Shown piece by piece: positions 1-12,159 of a DNA stretch of 64,000 nucleotides (positions within the stretch are counted from its first letter, which is position 1; the number at the start of each line of letters is the position of its first letter). Made by a program: the position numbers and the translations under genes. Under the pieces are notes generated by a model. That model ran no database searches and had not been told where the DNA came from. It worked only from the letters and a program-made list of their open reading frames with translations. The stretch is from Casuarina equisetifolia (Eukaryota; Streptophyta; Magnoliopsida; Fagales; Casuarinaceae): assembly GCA_028551475.1 (NCBI GenBank), contig CM052356.1:32205884-32269883 (forward strand), written 5' to 3'.

Positions 1-780
1 GGGAAGTGGCGGGAATATAAAAATTAGGAGGCAACTCTATAAAATACTCATAATAAATGGAGAAAAAAAAAACTACAAGATTTTAGTTTTTTATTTATCC
101 ATCCCTAATAAATGAGATGAAACTAATTTAAATTCATGTGTATTATGATTTTATTCCATTGATTTATCCTAAATATTTCATTCTATGTATAATATAATTA
201 TTTATTATGCTTGAAGATCTCCATTAAATATACATACATAAAGGGTTGAAGTATCTACTTTATAATTAAGTTAAATGTTATTTGTATAAAATGTTAAAAA
301 TTATTATTTAATCAAGTAATATGATAGTAAATTAATAAAAATTTCAATTATAAAATATGACACACTTTATATGCATGAATTAAGTATGTAATATAAAAAA
401 TAATAAATATGTTTTATTTTAAAAAAGAAAAAAAAAAAAACTTAAATAACGTTCCATAATTAATATAGGTTATAAGTTTTGTCACTTAAGTAATACATCT
501 TCTTTATGATGCTGTCTTTTTGAAATAAATTTTAATATCACGTTACTTAATTAATTTTTTATCTTATAATTGACTTGTAAGAAAAAGACATAATTTTCAT
601 ATTGTTATCTCACCCAAATTCACGTTACTTCTAATGTGACTAATCTTATTTAAGGGCGATTCTCACGGGACAAGACATCAAGTTGTTATACGACTGGTTT
701 TTGTTATAAAATAATAATAATAATAAGTCCGTCCGTTTATATGATTAAATTTCATTGGAGGAAATCCTCGTAACATTGAT
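1..780. other. AT-rich intergenic DNA
   Basis: This stretch is strongly AT-rich with poly-A/T runs and short TAA repeats near 710-725. I see no coding exon, RNA gene or clear transposon end. Its right end is the promoter side of the isopropylmalate dehydratase gene. Confidence 0.6.
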
Positions 781-808
781 CGTATAACCGTGATCGTGTA
801 GGGCGCGC

Positions 809-815
809 ATATAAG
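809..815 (+). promoter_or_regulatory. probable TATA box of the IPMI small-subunit gene
   Basis: ATATAAG lies about 76 bases before the start codon at 891, in an otherwise GC-rich leader. The spacing would give a 5' UTR of roughly 45-50 bases. Inferred from position only. Confidence 0.5.
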
Positions 816-890
816 TACAAACAACTACACCCCCTCCTCGCGCCTCTTACAGACCCACATACCGAGCCCCGTTTCGCAGACTTTTCCACC

Positions 891-1649
891 ATGGCCGCCA
901 CCTTCCGTTGCACTCCAAACCCTACATTCGCCGCCGCACCAACCAGAGCCTCTCCGGCGGCTGGCCCTCGCTTCCTCAAGTTCCCCAATGTTTCTTCAAT
1001 CCAACCCATCAGTCTCAAACCCCTCGCTGTTCAATCTCCCTCCTCCATCCGGTCCTTCGCCACCCCGCGAGCCGCCGCCGAACCCTCGTCCTCCACCGTG
1101 ACTTCCTTCCACGGCCTCTGCTACGTCGTCGGCGACAACATCGACACCGACCAGATTATCCCTGCCGAGTACCTTACTCTTGTGCCCTCCAATCCCGCTG
1201 AGTACGAGAAGCTCGGCTCGTATGCCCTCATCGGTCTGCCCTCCTCCTACACCACGCGCTTCCTGGAGCCCAACGAGACTAAGACGAAGTACTCCATCGT
1301 CATCGGTGGCGGCAACTTCGGCTGCGGATCGTCCCGCGAGCACGCACCGGTGGCGCTGGGCGCGGCAGGAGTAGTGGCTGTGGTGGCGGAGTCCTACGCG
1401 CGCATCTTCTTCAGGAACTCGGTGGCCACCGGAGAGGTGTACCCTTTGGAGTCCGAGGCCAGAATCTGCGAGGAATGTAGGACCGGTGACACCGTTACCA
1501 TCGAGCTCGGCGAGAGCCGTTTGATCAATCACACCACCGGCAAGGAGTACCGGTTGAAGCCTATTGGTGATGCCGGTCCTGTCATCGAGGCCGGTGGCAT
1601 TTTCGCCTACGCGCGGCAGACTGGCATGATTTCCTCCTCTAAGGCGTAG
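891..1649 (+). CDS. LEUD: 3-isopropylmalate dehydratase small subunit, chloroplastic
   Basis: A single-exon gene of 252 aa. The product pairs with a large subunit (LeuC-type) to isomerise 2- and 3-isopropylmalate in leucine biosynthesis; related small subunits act in glucosinolate chain elongation in Brassicales. Residues 1 to about 65 are rich in Ala, Ser, Pro and Arg with few acidic residues, as expected of a plastid transit peptide. The swivel (aconitase C-terminal-like) domain follows, with GDNIDTDQI at 81-89 and the substrate-loop motif GCGSSREHAP at 144-153. The length matches plant homologues (about 250 aa), and they are also intronless as far as I recall. The ATG lies in a good plant context (ccaccATGg). 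The coding region is GC-rich against AT-rich flanks, which also opens spurious antisense frames. Confidence 0.95.
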   Translation: MAATFRCTPNPTFAAAPTRASPAAGPRFLKFPNVSSIQPISLKPLAVQSPSSIRSFATPRAAAEPSSSTVTSFHGLCYVVGDNIDTDQIIPAEYLTLVPSNPAEYEKLGSYALIGLPSSYTTRFLEPNETKTKYSIVIGGGNFGCGSSREHAPVALGAAGVVAVVAESYARIFFRNSVATGEVYPLESEARICEECRTGDTVTIELGESRLINHTTGKEYRLKPIGDAGPVIEAGGIFAYARQTGMISSSKA

Positions 1650-3590
1650 GAAGAGGTAACTTTCACTCTTTATTGGGACTTTGTGTAAATGGAAAACGCA
1701 GTTCAGGTGTGTAAATTAGGCATTATGTATTAAAGTTTTGTTTTTTTCTTTTTCTTTTTCTTTTTTAAGTTTTTGAGAAGTTTGTTAAGTGCGGGTGCAT
1801 TCCCTTGGGATTCGTACATGTAAAGTCCATGAATTGAAATGAAATTTTATTGTGATTGTGATTTTGTTTGGGAGCCGTAATGCTGAATAATGCTACGGGT
1901 CTAGACATATGCATAGATGGAAGAAAATTATCAAAATAAGCTTTTAATCATTAGTAGATCTGATTCAAATTTGATGAACAATCTTCAATAGGAGAAGGGG
2001 CAATGGTTTAAGACTTTTTCCGTTTGTGATTGGGGAGACTTTGCTAGGAGAATGATAGAATCTGTATTTCCATTCCAGAGATGGCCAGTGACTTGTGCTT
2101 ATCAACTAATTTAATCCTGTTTATAGTGAAAGATACTCTCGTAATCATATCTCCCGAGAACAGAAATGAAAAGTGTACAATCTTTGAGATGTCAGCGTTG
2201 GTCATCCTTTTCAGTGAGATCTTTTTGGTTCATGTCCTGTGTGCTCTCCCAGCTTTTTGCCAATCCATGTCTTTCTTTGCTTCGAAGGAAACACTCGGTT
2301 ATACCTTTTTTTTCACGAAAGCAATATGTACCTTTTCTCCGATGGACTGTTCTTTCAAAATGCTATTGATGCTATATGTGGGAGGGTATTGATATTATTA
2401 TTATATGCATTTTGGACTGAAGAATCTTGAATTATTAGTGAGTGCCATAAGTACTATCTTCACTCTATTTTGTGGTTTGTTGCATTCTGGGGTTTGTGCT
2501 ATCAATTTAATTTGTAGTTTATTAAATATATGCTTGTTCTTAACCAGCTCAAAATTTCTCAAGTGAAATACTTCTTTTGTTATCTTTTTCCCAAACTTTG
2601 CTTGTTTTGGGCGTGAAATAGGCAGAGAGCTGAAGTGAATATGTAGCATCTGAGTTTGATCTATGTATATATTTATGCATATTGATTTTCCACTTTTTGA
2701 TTAACGTTTACTTTTTACCATAACCTCACTGTCTTTGAGTGAAATCTTCATATCCTGGGTCTATGCATTTATGAAGTAATTAATTGTTGGTTACTTGTTT
2801 TCAGGGCCTTTTAATGAGGTGCATGATGCTTGTAGCTATGTGATGCTCGTGGACCTTTCCTGCTAAATTTGGGACGAAGACTTTCTTTATTCTTATGATT
2901 ATCTCTTGTAATAAAGGACCCTTGTTCCTGAAACATTGTTGCCCCTTTGTGTGTTATGCTTGTTTACACTAGGAATGCGGTTGAGATAGTACTATAGCTA
3001 ATGTAACTCAAGTGAACGTTGCTGTTTTAGGTTCGATATATAACCCAGATTGTTACTAGCTCCGTGGCTCAAATGCTCTATGATCTCTGCAATAATGGTG
3101 AAACTTTGGTTCTCTCATTCGCTTTTCATAAGCATGCCACAACTTGGTTGTCTCATCCTTTTCTCATTCTCATTTCCTATGGTCCATAGATGGAAGTTTG
3201 AGGAACTTATGATTATCATCTTAGCTCGTATCCAGAGGTGCACGTTGTAGCTTTTCGACAACCTATGCATTTCATAAAATAGTAAAATATAGGCTTGAGA
3301 TTAGAAGATCAACGGAAGTATTAGGTGTTAACAGCTAAATTTGAGACATCAGAGCATTCTCATAGCTAGGGATTGTATGAAAAACACAAAGCAATCGCTG
3401 GTTCTGCTGCAAGCATTGGATAATTCAGAATGACCAAAACTTCTATTCAACAAACTACGACATATGGTCGTTTATCTTATTGGCCCATATAGACGTCACA
3501 AAGACGTCCAAACTTAGAGATATGTACAGAAGGACTAGAGACCTATTCTCATCTTGTGATACTAGTAGTACAATGCGACTATCACAGTCA
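1650..3590. other. 3' region of IPMI gene and convergent intergenic DNA
   Basis: No convincing coding exon. A donor-like GAG|GTAACT lies about 7 bases after the IPMI stop and an acceptor-like pyrimidine tract ending TTTTCAG lies near 2804, so a 3' UTR intron is possible. AATAAA-like signals occur near 2913. The DOX gene converges from the right and its stop codon is at 3591, so 3' UTRs of both genes probably fill part of this gap. Confidence 0.4.
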
Positions 3591-6500
3591 TCAGGGAGCT
3601 GATCTAAAGTACAGGGGTATGTAGTTCGGTGGAGTTGGCACGGAGTCCCATACTGAGAATGCACTAGAGCACCTCATCCATTTCGTTGTCATTTCAGGGA
3701 AATGCCGATCAATCACATCTTTCAATGTCTCAGTCTTGTTTACCCACTCTAGGCCTTTCTCTGTGTATGTTTTGGAGTTGAAATTGGTTGTGAAAAAACG
3801 ATCAGCTTCGAGCCGTCTGAACAGCCACATCATACAAAAGAAATGTTGAGTATCTTATCAGAAATGGAAAGACTCAGTTTATTCTATGATGTTGACTGTA
3901 CCTTGAAGCAATCAATAGGAAGATGAAGAAAGCAGTCTCACTGATGGCAAAGCCTTTGATCTTCTTCTCGGCATGTAAGCCCACAAACAGATCAAGCTTC
4001 TCCACGTCATCTTCATATACTTCACGGAGGGCTTCAACAACTTGTGCATCGTCCGTCAGATCTTCCCACTTTGCAATGGGAATCATGAGTAGGTTTCTTC
4101 TGAATTCGTTGTACCTTGCAACTCCCCTCTCTCTATCCCTGTAAACTAATCATGCATTACTATCAAATTAGATATGAACTCTGATATCCAAATGAAATCA
4201 AAGTGAAAGTGTGAGATGGATTACTTTCTAAGGTGGCCATATCAACTGGATCTGGTCTTTCTTCTCCATTAATATCATGGGCAACAAGGTTTCTCATCCA
4301 TGATGGATAGTTCCATAGTGAGAGTTCCCCACAGGACTGATGACCCATTGACACAAGCATTTGTTCCATTCCAATTTTTGTCAGTCTTTTCTCTCCTACA
4401 TGACCCACCAATTCCGTCATTGGCACCCTGGAACATCATATCCCGCAGCTGTTAGTCATGTCAATTTCTGGCCAGGCAGGTGACATTTTACTAGTGTCTC
4501 AACATTACTTTCCCTTTGAAAATTAGCTCTAAACATCATTTTGTTGCAAGAAAAAGGAATACAATATTGCGTCCTTATCTGGAAAAAATTGCTTTTTATG
4601 ATTAACTGAAAATGAATAGAAACACTAGCATGAGTTTCAATAAAACCATAACCATCCGTGCTTCCTTGCTCCGCATATGTTTCCCTATTTTCCCAAAGGA
4701 AATTGCGAAATCATTTTACTTCTTCCTTGCACTAAAATGATGAGATCCCATAAAATAAAAATAAAAAAAGTGATAGAAACTGCGTGAAAACTTTCATGCC
4801 TTGGTTGCCTAATATGTTGATGATTAAAATAATGGATGAGAAGAGAGAAAGGGAAGTACTCTTCTCGAAGAGGAGGGCATTTTTCTGCTGCAGCTGAAGA
4901 GGTGATGTCTCTAAGGACAAATTTATCAGGTAGAAGTGAATGCATTCTGTAAACGCTTACAAACTCTTCCGTCAGTGAATAGGGAACTCCATGATCTTTA
5001 GGCTCTCTAAGACCAACCAATCCACTGAAAATTGGTCCCAGGATATGTCCAAATAAATCCTTAAACTTCTTCCCCATAAAACCGTACCTGCAAAACACAT
5101 GGCTCACGTACTTGCTTTCCAATGAATGTTAACTGTAAAACAATATCCCAGTGAATTGTACCAAAAATTGTTCTAATAGATTGTTCTAATGATTGTCAAC
5201 ATGTTAGTAGCTTAGAAGTAGACTATGTGTAATAGGTTTCGCTTATGTCTCTTAACTCTTACCAATTTATCCTCATCCCTGCTAGAAGAGTGTCAGTTTT
5301 CAGCAGTTCAACAGTCCAGTCAATAGTGTGGATTTTAGCAATCACAGCTGATATCACCAATCTTGCGTGCCTGTAGAGCTGCTCATCATCCAGATCAGGG
5401 TAGTGTACCTAAAAACAGAGAGAGATCAACTAAATCATAAGCTAAACACAACCGTAAAGATAGTGGACACACACACCTAGGTAATACCATCTTAAATCGT
5501 TTACTGCTTAAACAATTTAAGTTAACAGGCAATGAAAACCTAGTCATCTAATTAACATTCTAACACCATCAACACACACATATATTTTATAAAGTGATCA
5601 TTAAAAAGAATGTTTTCTACTTAAAATCGATTTGTACATAAGTGAACGTGTATTTCATTTTAAAGACATTTCACAATATGTTGCAAGCAATACAGAACAT
5701 TCCAGTACTCCTTGTAACCACCTAAATCATGGGTAATATCACATTAGAGATTCTTCACCTAAATCATGAACTACAATACGATCTTAAACATGCACATTGG
5801 CATGTCTTCTTCAACAAGATGAGATAATACCTTCTGGTTCTCACAGGACAATGAATCAAAGGAAGATGAATTAAGACTCATAAACTTACCTTTAGCATAT
5901 CACATACGGCATTATGCTCTTTGGCAAATAAGGCTTGTAGGAGTGAGAAGCCAGCCCACCCATTTCGAACATCACCTGAGAGGGGGACACCTTTCTCATC
6001 ATGCTGAAGCAGCCCGTCTTCAGCAATCTTCAGCTTTCCATCTTTATATGCTCTTACTCTTTTCATGCCCTCCTTGTTGTTCCCATATACAACGCTCCCG
6101 TCCCTATTCATGCCAAAAAAAATCAAATTCTAAAGAAATGCATATAGTTATAATCTAACTTCTGACTGAATAGTTAGTAACCAACCATTGAAATACTAAC
6201 TTATTGATAGTTTTTGCCAATAGTTACCAAGAAAATATCAAAATTGCGTTTGCCAAGTCTAGCTAATTCCCTTCTCACACATTTTCTATCACGAGCCTCC
6301 TAATGGCAAACTAGAAAGCTACATCAAGTCCCCTACAAATCTTAACGTGAAATACTCCCACTTTTCTCTTTGGTTCTTCTGTTTTATCTAGTTGAAAGGC
6401 TACCTTTGACTCTGTTGTGCATTGTGCTCCTTAAAATGCTATCCAACGCAACATCTGGAGCAAGTTGGAATGGATAGGCAACCTAGGTTATAAAGGTTAG

Positions 6501-9500
6501 CTTGGGATATTTGAAGAATAGTTATTTCTTCTTGCTTAAATATGATGTGTTATTTAGTGATTACTCATAAAAGAGAGCTTTGAATGTTAGATTCTTCTCT
6601 GCATCAGGATTTTGAAGGCAAATTAATGAAGCCTGTAATGTTAGCAATGATATCCTATTTTGGCCTTCAACCGTCCGCAATTGATAATGTGGCTTCAAAT
6701 CATGGAAGAACAATGATCTTGCATCTGAGTTAAGTGATTTCCTGATCTCCAGAGTGTGCTTCGAGTTTTCTGGGATATGGCCATGTGCTTTTGTTATTAT
6801 TCCTTCGTTATTAATGAACTCCGACCACAACCAAGAAGGAGTTTTTAGAAGTTTTATAAACAACAAAATTACTTACCACCAAGGAGTTCTTGTATTAAAA
6901 GTGCCAGTCTTTACATCCGGTGAACCTGTTGGAACTTTTTTGGTCTTGAAGAACTTGAAGGACTTCAAGGGACACCCACTTGAAAACTCACTGGGAGCTC
7001 TAACTTCCACCTGTTGAAATATAAGTTAGCCTTTAATCAGAGCTATTTTCACAAAACTAAGGAAAGAAGAAAGCCAACCGGCTAAATCAATTCAATTGTA
7101 TTGAATCTACCGTATCCAATAATGTACATTGTGACTATTATTTATAGAAAAGCAATTTTAGAATTACTTTCGTGATAACTAATTACATAAGAAAAATAGA
7201 CATCTAAATATATAAAATGATAATACATATATTTGACAAAGGCTAATATCTAATTCACCAAACTTAAAATATTACATCTTTTCTTATCAATTATCGATAC
7301 CATGCCTTTATGTCAAAATTTTAAGATTAGACATTAACACTTCCAAGTTAAACAAGACTCTATTCTTAACACAAGTTTCTATATTCATCTCATTGCTAAA
7401 TTTTAAGCATATGAATGGCTTCAGTTCTTCATATGCAGGAAACATGACCAAATTGGTGTCCAAACATTAACGATTCACTGTGACATGATGGGATCTAATC
7501 GTACTTTGACTCACTTACTAGGAAGGGAACCAAGATCAAGACAGTGTGTTCAAATTAGAACCTGTTCAGTGTCCTCCAAATGGTCGATCCAGTCATGAAT
7601 CATGAACTGAATCCACGAACAGGCTATCATGTTGAATTGCTTCCCGTTGTCTGTGAACTCTTTCCTCTCCAGAAGTTTTGAGGCTACGACTGTTGGATGA
7701 GGTTCTAGCAGCTGCAAAGAGGCAGAGCACTGGTAAAGAAGAGAACTGTGTTCTAGTATTGAATTTTTCATGGCATACAGATTACCAGTAAAATGAATTG
7801 TTTAAACATAGAAAAAATATGAAGACAGACATAAAACAGTTAAAATTAGTGATTATACTGTTAATATTTTTATAAGTTTAGGCGTCCTCATTTCATAACA
7901 ATCAGCTTGAAAGTGAAAATTGGACTTTTCTTAACATTTAAATCAAAGTTTAAGTATAAGCACGAACCTTATTATAAATGGAGTTTTCATAATTTCATTA
8001 CATTGCTATTGGATTTTCAGAATTTTCCTATATTTAAGATAAGTAAAACTTTTAAAACTTTTTAGAGAAAAAGGGGTATTATGAGTGAAGCCTGTTTAAA
8101 GCAAAAAGCTAAATCTTTTTAAGAAAAACTTTTAAAACAATCACGTGGTGCATATTATCATGGTATAAAAGCTTCAGGACACAGACAAGGGGACCATTCG
8201 TTGTCCGGGTGGAAGATGCCAGCTTCATTAACTACTGCCAATGGTTCATTTGCTCCCTTGTCTGTTTCCCCATGAGAACCGGGTAAAATAAATGGTCCCG
8301 AATAACAGTGACTGCTGAACTGCCATTAATGTGTTCATCGTCTAATAAGGAGGCCCAAAAGGCTGCCTGCCTCCCCAGACAGAAGGTGAACACGAGCCAT
8401 AATCTTTCTTATCTTACTGCTTCAAAAAAGAAAAAAACTATTTATAAGTTTAGATCATTTCTTCTTTTAGTAAGATTTTTTATTATTATTATTTTGAGAA
8501 GTTTTTGACTTAAGCATTTCACGTAATACCAAAGGATTTAACCTAATCCCAAAAAAAGTTAGTCTTTTGTTAATAAAATAATCGAATTTAAACTACATTA
8601 GAATATTGAACAATGAAAAAACTTCACAATAAAAAAAGAGAACATTTATAATATACTTTATAAATTAAGAAAAGATAAACATTTACCTTTTACAAATATT
8701 CCCACAACTAAACACTATGATAGACAAGGATTGAGATTAGTTATCAATTGCTTTTGCTTAATCCCTACATGGGAAATGATAGGATCACAGGAAAGCAAGT
8801 AAACCCAACCAAAAGCAGCGGTAAATGGTGAAGATGCTACTAAAAGCCACGGGAGTACCTTATCATTAACATGCTACTAAGCAAAATCTACGTAAATCGC
8901 CTCAGCTACTCGGCTAAAAGATTAGAGATAAAAATTAGTCCATTCTCATACTTTTTAATGAAACAATATTCATTTTTAACATTCTCTCACATTTGCATAT
9001 TAATATAAACGTTACAAGTAGATTGAAGAACTTTGAGGCATAAGAAATTAAGAAAAAAAGATTCATCCATAGTTCTAATACTGTATTAAAGTATAAATTT
9101 ATCTCAAAATCTTATGACATTAAATGAAAAAATCTCATCACTTATAAACTCAAGAGTTTTTTCCTGTACTTTTAATGTAGAACAACACATACCTTTAACA
9201 TAACACCTATTATGCAGTGCCAAGAGCCCCTAACTCCGTGTCTGGATAGAGTTTCCAACTTATTGATTTCCGGTGTTTACAAATGTGAAAAAAAGATCCT
9301 AAAGATCTTCAATAAAACAGTAACCTGGTTAGGTAATTTCAAGAGTCACTTCTGGGTTCCGGTTCTCAAAGCAGTTTGTAAACGTCTGCTCAGGAATTTA
9401 ACGCTCATAGATTCAGATTACTTCAGCGAAAATCGTTTCAGCACAGCTTCGTGCGAAACGGACACAATCAAGTATCGCAAGAGGTTATTGGAGACCAACT

Positions 9501-9948
9501 ACTTACCCCATATCTTGAGGTCGACGGGGGCATATTCCGGCCGAACAAGGTTCCTTGACTGCCGACAGTGTCATCACTGGGGTGATTGCACGTTCCATCG
9601 GCCGTCCGGTAGGCGAACTCCTCCGTGTTGTATTTCCGGCCACCGGTTCCTCCAACATGCAGCAGATTATAACGCTGGTGCAAGTGCCGTCTAATACCCA
9701 AATAAGCAAGACCAAGAAGAACTGGGAGCCTGTGCCATATCCCGAGCTTGTCCACGAAATGCACAACCTAACATCACAAACATACTCGTTACTATAGTGA
9801 AAGTAATCGGGAAAGAGAGCAAGCCAGAGTTTGTTTTACTGATACTGACATAAAACAAAAGGATGTCTAGCAGAGCCATTTTGGCCACCATCGGCCGGAG
9901 TTGAGGGTGGACGAAGGACGAAGAAGATAGAGAGAAAGGGAAAGCCAT
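3591..9948 (-). CDS. DOX2: alpha-dioxygenase 2-like (fatty acid alpha-oxygenase)
   Basis: Ten exons, 634 aa: complement of 3591-3816, 3902-4145, 4225-4427, 4860-5087, 5263-5408, 5890-6103, 6877-7010, 7562-7711, 9507-9767, 9850-9948. All junctions are GT-AG and in phase. The enzyme is a heme peroxidase-superfamily oxygenase that adds O2 to the alpha carbon of fatty acids, giving 2-hydroperoxides for oxylipin signalling. Visible motifs: distal-heme His159 in IHDWIDH, and Tyr381 with His384 in SVYRMH, matching the catalytic Tyr and proximal His of plant alpha-DOX and the cyclooxygenase YxxH pattern. The N-terminus (FVHPQLRPMVAKM, then HFVDKLGIWHR) and the C-terminus (IPLYFRSAP) follow the DOX2 rather than the DOX1 type, and length is close to the family's roughly 630-640 aa. 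The 3' splice site of exon 9 at 4146/4145 was chosen to keep the frame over a nearby competing AG. Confidence 0.93.
7712..9506 (-). other. DOX2 intron 2 (1.8 kb)
   Basis: The longest intron of the gene, AT-rich. It holds a short GC-richer island around 8170-8400 with imperfect inverted repeats (ACAGACAAGGGG near 8182 against CTCCCTTGTCTGT near 8252). No exon-like frame was found in it. Confidence 0.7.
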
Positions 9949-9991
9949 TGGTTTTTTTTCCTTTTGTCTGTAAAACGGAAGACTTCATGCT

Positions 9992-9999
9992 CTTATAAG
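9992..9999 (-). promoter_or_regulatory. possible TATA box of DOX2
   Basis: CTTATAAG lies about 45 bases upstream of the DOX2 start codon on the minus strand, which would leave a very short leader. A G-box core CACGTG lies further upstream at 10068-10073. Confidence 0.3.
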
Positions 10000-10079
10000 A
10001 AAAGCTGAGCCCCGGAGGACAATAATTGCAGGGCGTCAAAAGTGGCGCAGAGTAAAACTTCTGTTAACACGTGAAAATC

Positions 10080-11838
10080 ACTACCTCGTTGCTTAAAGTT
10101 TTGAACTCATGCTTATACAGCAACTAAAATGGTTATGTCTAATTCTAAAACTTATGTAATGAAAAAGCGTGTAAGTAGTATGAAATTGTTATTTTATATT
10201 GTTAAAAAATTTATTGAGAACCTACTTAAAATAAAAGAAGGTATTGTCTTTATTCGTAGATTATTAAAAGACTAGTAATCTAGTGATTAATTCTTGTCTA
10301 AACATAGCCTAAGTCCTAAGTTCCACAACTTAGTGCCCATAAATGGTCGTAAAATTTCTACCATATCAGGGAATAAGGAAAAGCAATGGCTAAACCTCCA
10401 TGCCTCTATTAAATGCTGGATGACTTTTGTTCATCCATGGCTCCACTAAGTTGCCAAAGTCGGTCACACTTGGGCGGAAACCAGGGCCTCCAGCAATATC
10501 TGTGTGCTATTTCTGGCGTCAAGGTTGTACAAATGGCTATTTCCGCGGCAGTGCTGCTCATCTCTCCCGATATTTTAATATTCACGTAGTTATCAATACG
10601 ACGTGTTTTTAATTTGTATTCTATCTAGAAAAAGAAGCTTTTAATTCTCTGCAGGTTCCAAGTCGCATGCACAATAATGGACCCGTAACGCCAGAGTTAG
10701 CAGCTGGAATGCACTGGTACCTGTGTCTGGTAAAACATTCAATAAAACATTAATACAAGAGTGTTCAATAAAAATATTCTAGTCATGTGTGCGCGCAGTT
10801 CATCTTCACAGGGTCTGCAACGCCGTATTATTACCACAACTACAACTATATAGGGAACTCGGGAACTCGTGAGGATGAACTCTAGGAGCTATTATCAAGG
10901 ATAGATGATGCACAAGGGGAGAATCTCGATGACTTAATCAAATTTGTGTTATTTTTATTAGAAGGCTTAAAAGTTTAATATAAAAATTAGTTAAAAATGT
11001 TAAATAATTTTTCTTCTTTTATTTATACTTTATTCTAAGAGGTTTATCTTTCGATATAATATTATTGTTCTACATGTATTCCTCTAAGCATATTATATCA
11101 TGGGGCTTAGGGGCTTAAAGTCACATGAGGTGAAGTAAAAAATCAACCTAAGCTCTAATATTAAGTTGAAAGAGCTTAAAGTCTTATCTAAAAGTTAATT
11201 AAAGGGTTAAAAGATCTTTCTTGCATTTAAATTTCACTTCAAGAATCTTATTATTTGATATGAAACTTTTGCCTCACACCTAACTTCTCTCTCATATAAC
11301 ATTTCTATAATTTTTTTTTTTTTTTTAACGCAAGTCAAAAGGGATGATGAGGTGACCTTGTCGTGAAATCTTAAGGTCTCCCACAATTTGTATCACCACT
11401 AAACTAATGGTCCGGGTTCTGGCATATACATTTAGGCACACAACTTTTAGTTTCTTGTAATTGCTGGCAGAGACAAGAAGAAATTTCGAATAGGAGGCAA
11501 AATTTAACCTAACTCCATTTTGTATGTGTATATGCTGTGGAGGAGAAGATTGATATTTGCTATTCGATCCTGCTTTCTCCTTCCAACAATTAATATCAAA
11601 GTCTCAAGATACAACAACGAGCAATTCAGTTTGATAAAATCGGGCGTCTCCCATCAAGAAACGTAATATGACTGTCCAAAAAGTGAAAGACAAAGAAAGA
11701 GGAAGAAAGCCTTCTACAGATAGATTGTTTCTTATCTGGACGTAAAGAACTTTTCCCAAACCACCTCAAAATTTTGTATTCATTCCTTGTTCTGGCAGAT
11801 CACTCTTTGAAGGAAAATTTAAGAACAATTAGCTACCT
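10080..11838. other. intergenic DNA upstream of DOX2
   Basis: AT-rich, with a GC-richer island at about 10640-10740 that reads open for about 30 codons but has no start, partner exon or recognisable motif. No RNA gene seen. Confidence 0.4.
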
Positions 11839-11886
11839 TCAAAGAAAGGCTAACAACAACAAAAAGGAAGTTATGAATGTGAAACC

Positions 11887-12117
11887 TGATAACGGGTTAA
11901 TCATCACTGCCAAAGAGTAATTCTCTCCGTAGTTAAGCATCGGAGGCCTCGCTCCTTCCGCCGTCTGCCAGCGGACGAGTCCAAGACTGACACCGGAGAA
12001 CTTGAAGCCGGAGCTCCATTTTGGTTGTGGAATCACGGTGGCGGAGCTGAATTGCATAACTTGGCGGATACGGCAAGACTTAGAAACAACAAATGGGAAG
12101 AGCAATGTCTTTGACAT
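11887..12117 (-). CDS. hypothetical exon, unrecognised
   Basis: From ATG at 12117 the minus strand reads about 77 codons with GC-rich, gene-like codon use, to a possible donor CAG|GTTTCA at 11887; the frame stays open to 11839. The first 25 residues are hydrophobic and basic (MSKTLLFPFVVSKSCRIR), compatible with an organelle-targeting or signal sequence. A TATATAG-like motif lies near 12180 on the same strand. No downstream exon could be assigned and I do not recognise the protein. It may be an N-terminal exon, a gene relic or chance. Confidence 0.25.
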
Positions 12118-12159
12118 CGAAAAAGTAAAGTAGCTGCTGTCCTTAGCTTCCAAAGATTA

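Noticed and set aside
996..1532. A 178-codon antisense frame across the IPMI gene
   Set aside because: Same cause: a GC-rich exon with few stops on the other strand. No motif and no start context.
9503..9766. Competing minus-strand frame overlapping DOX2 exon 2
   Set aside because: Exon 2 in the DOX frame has clear homology and phase-consistent borders; this other frame has none.
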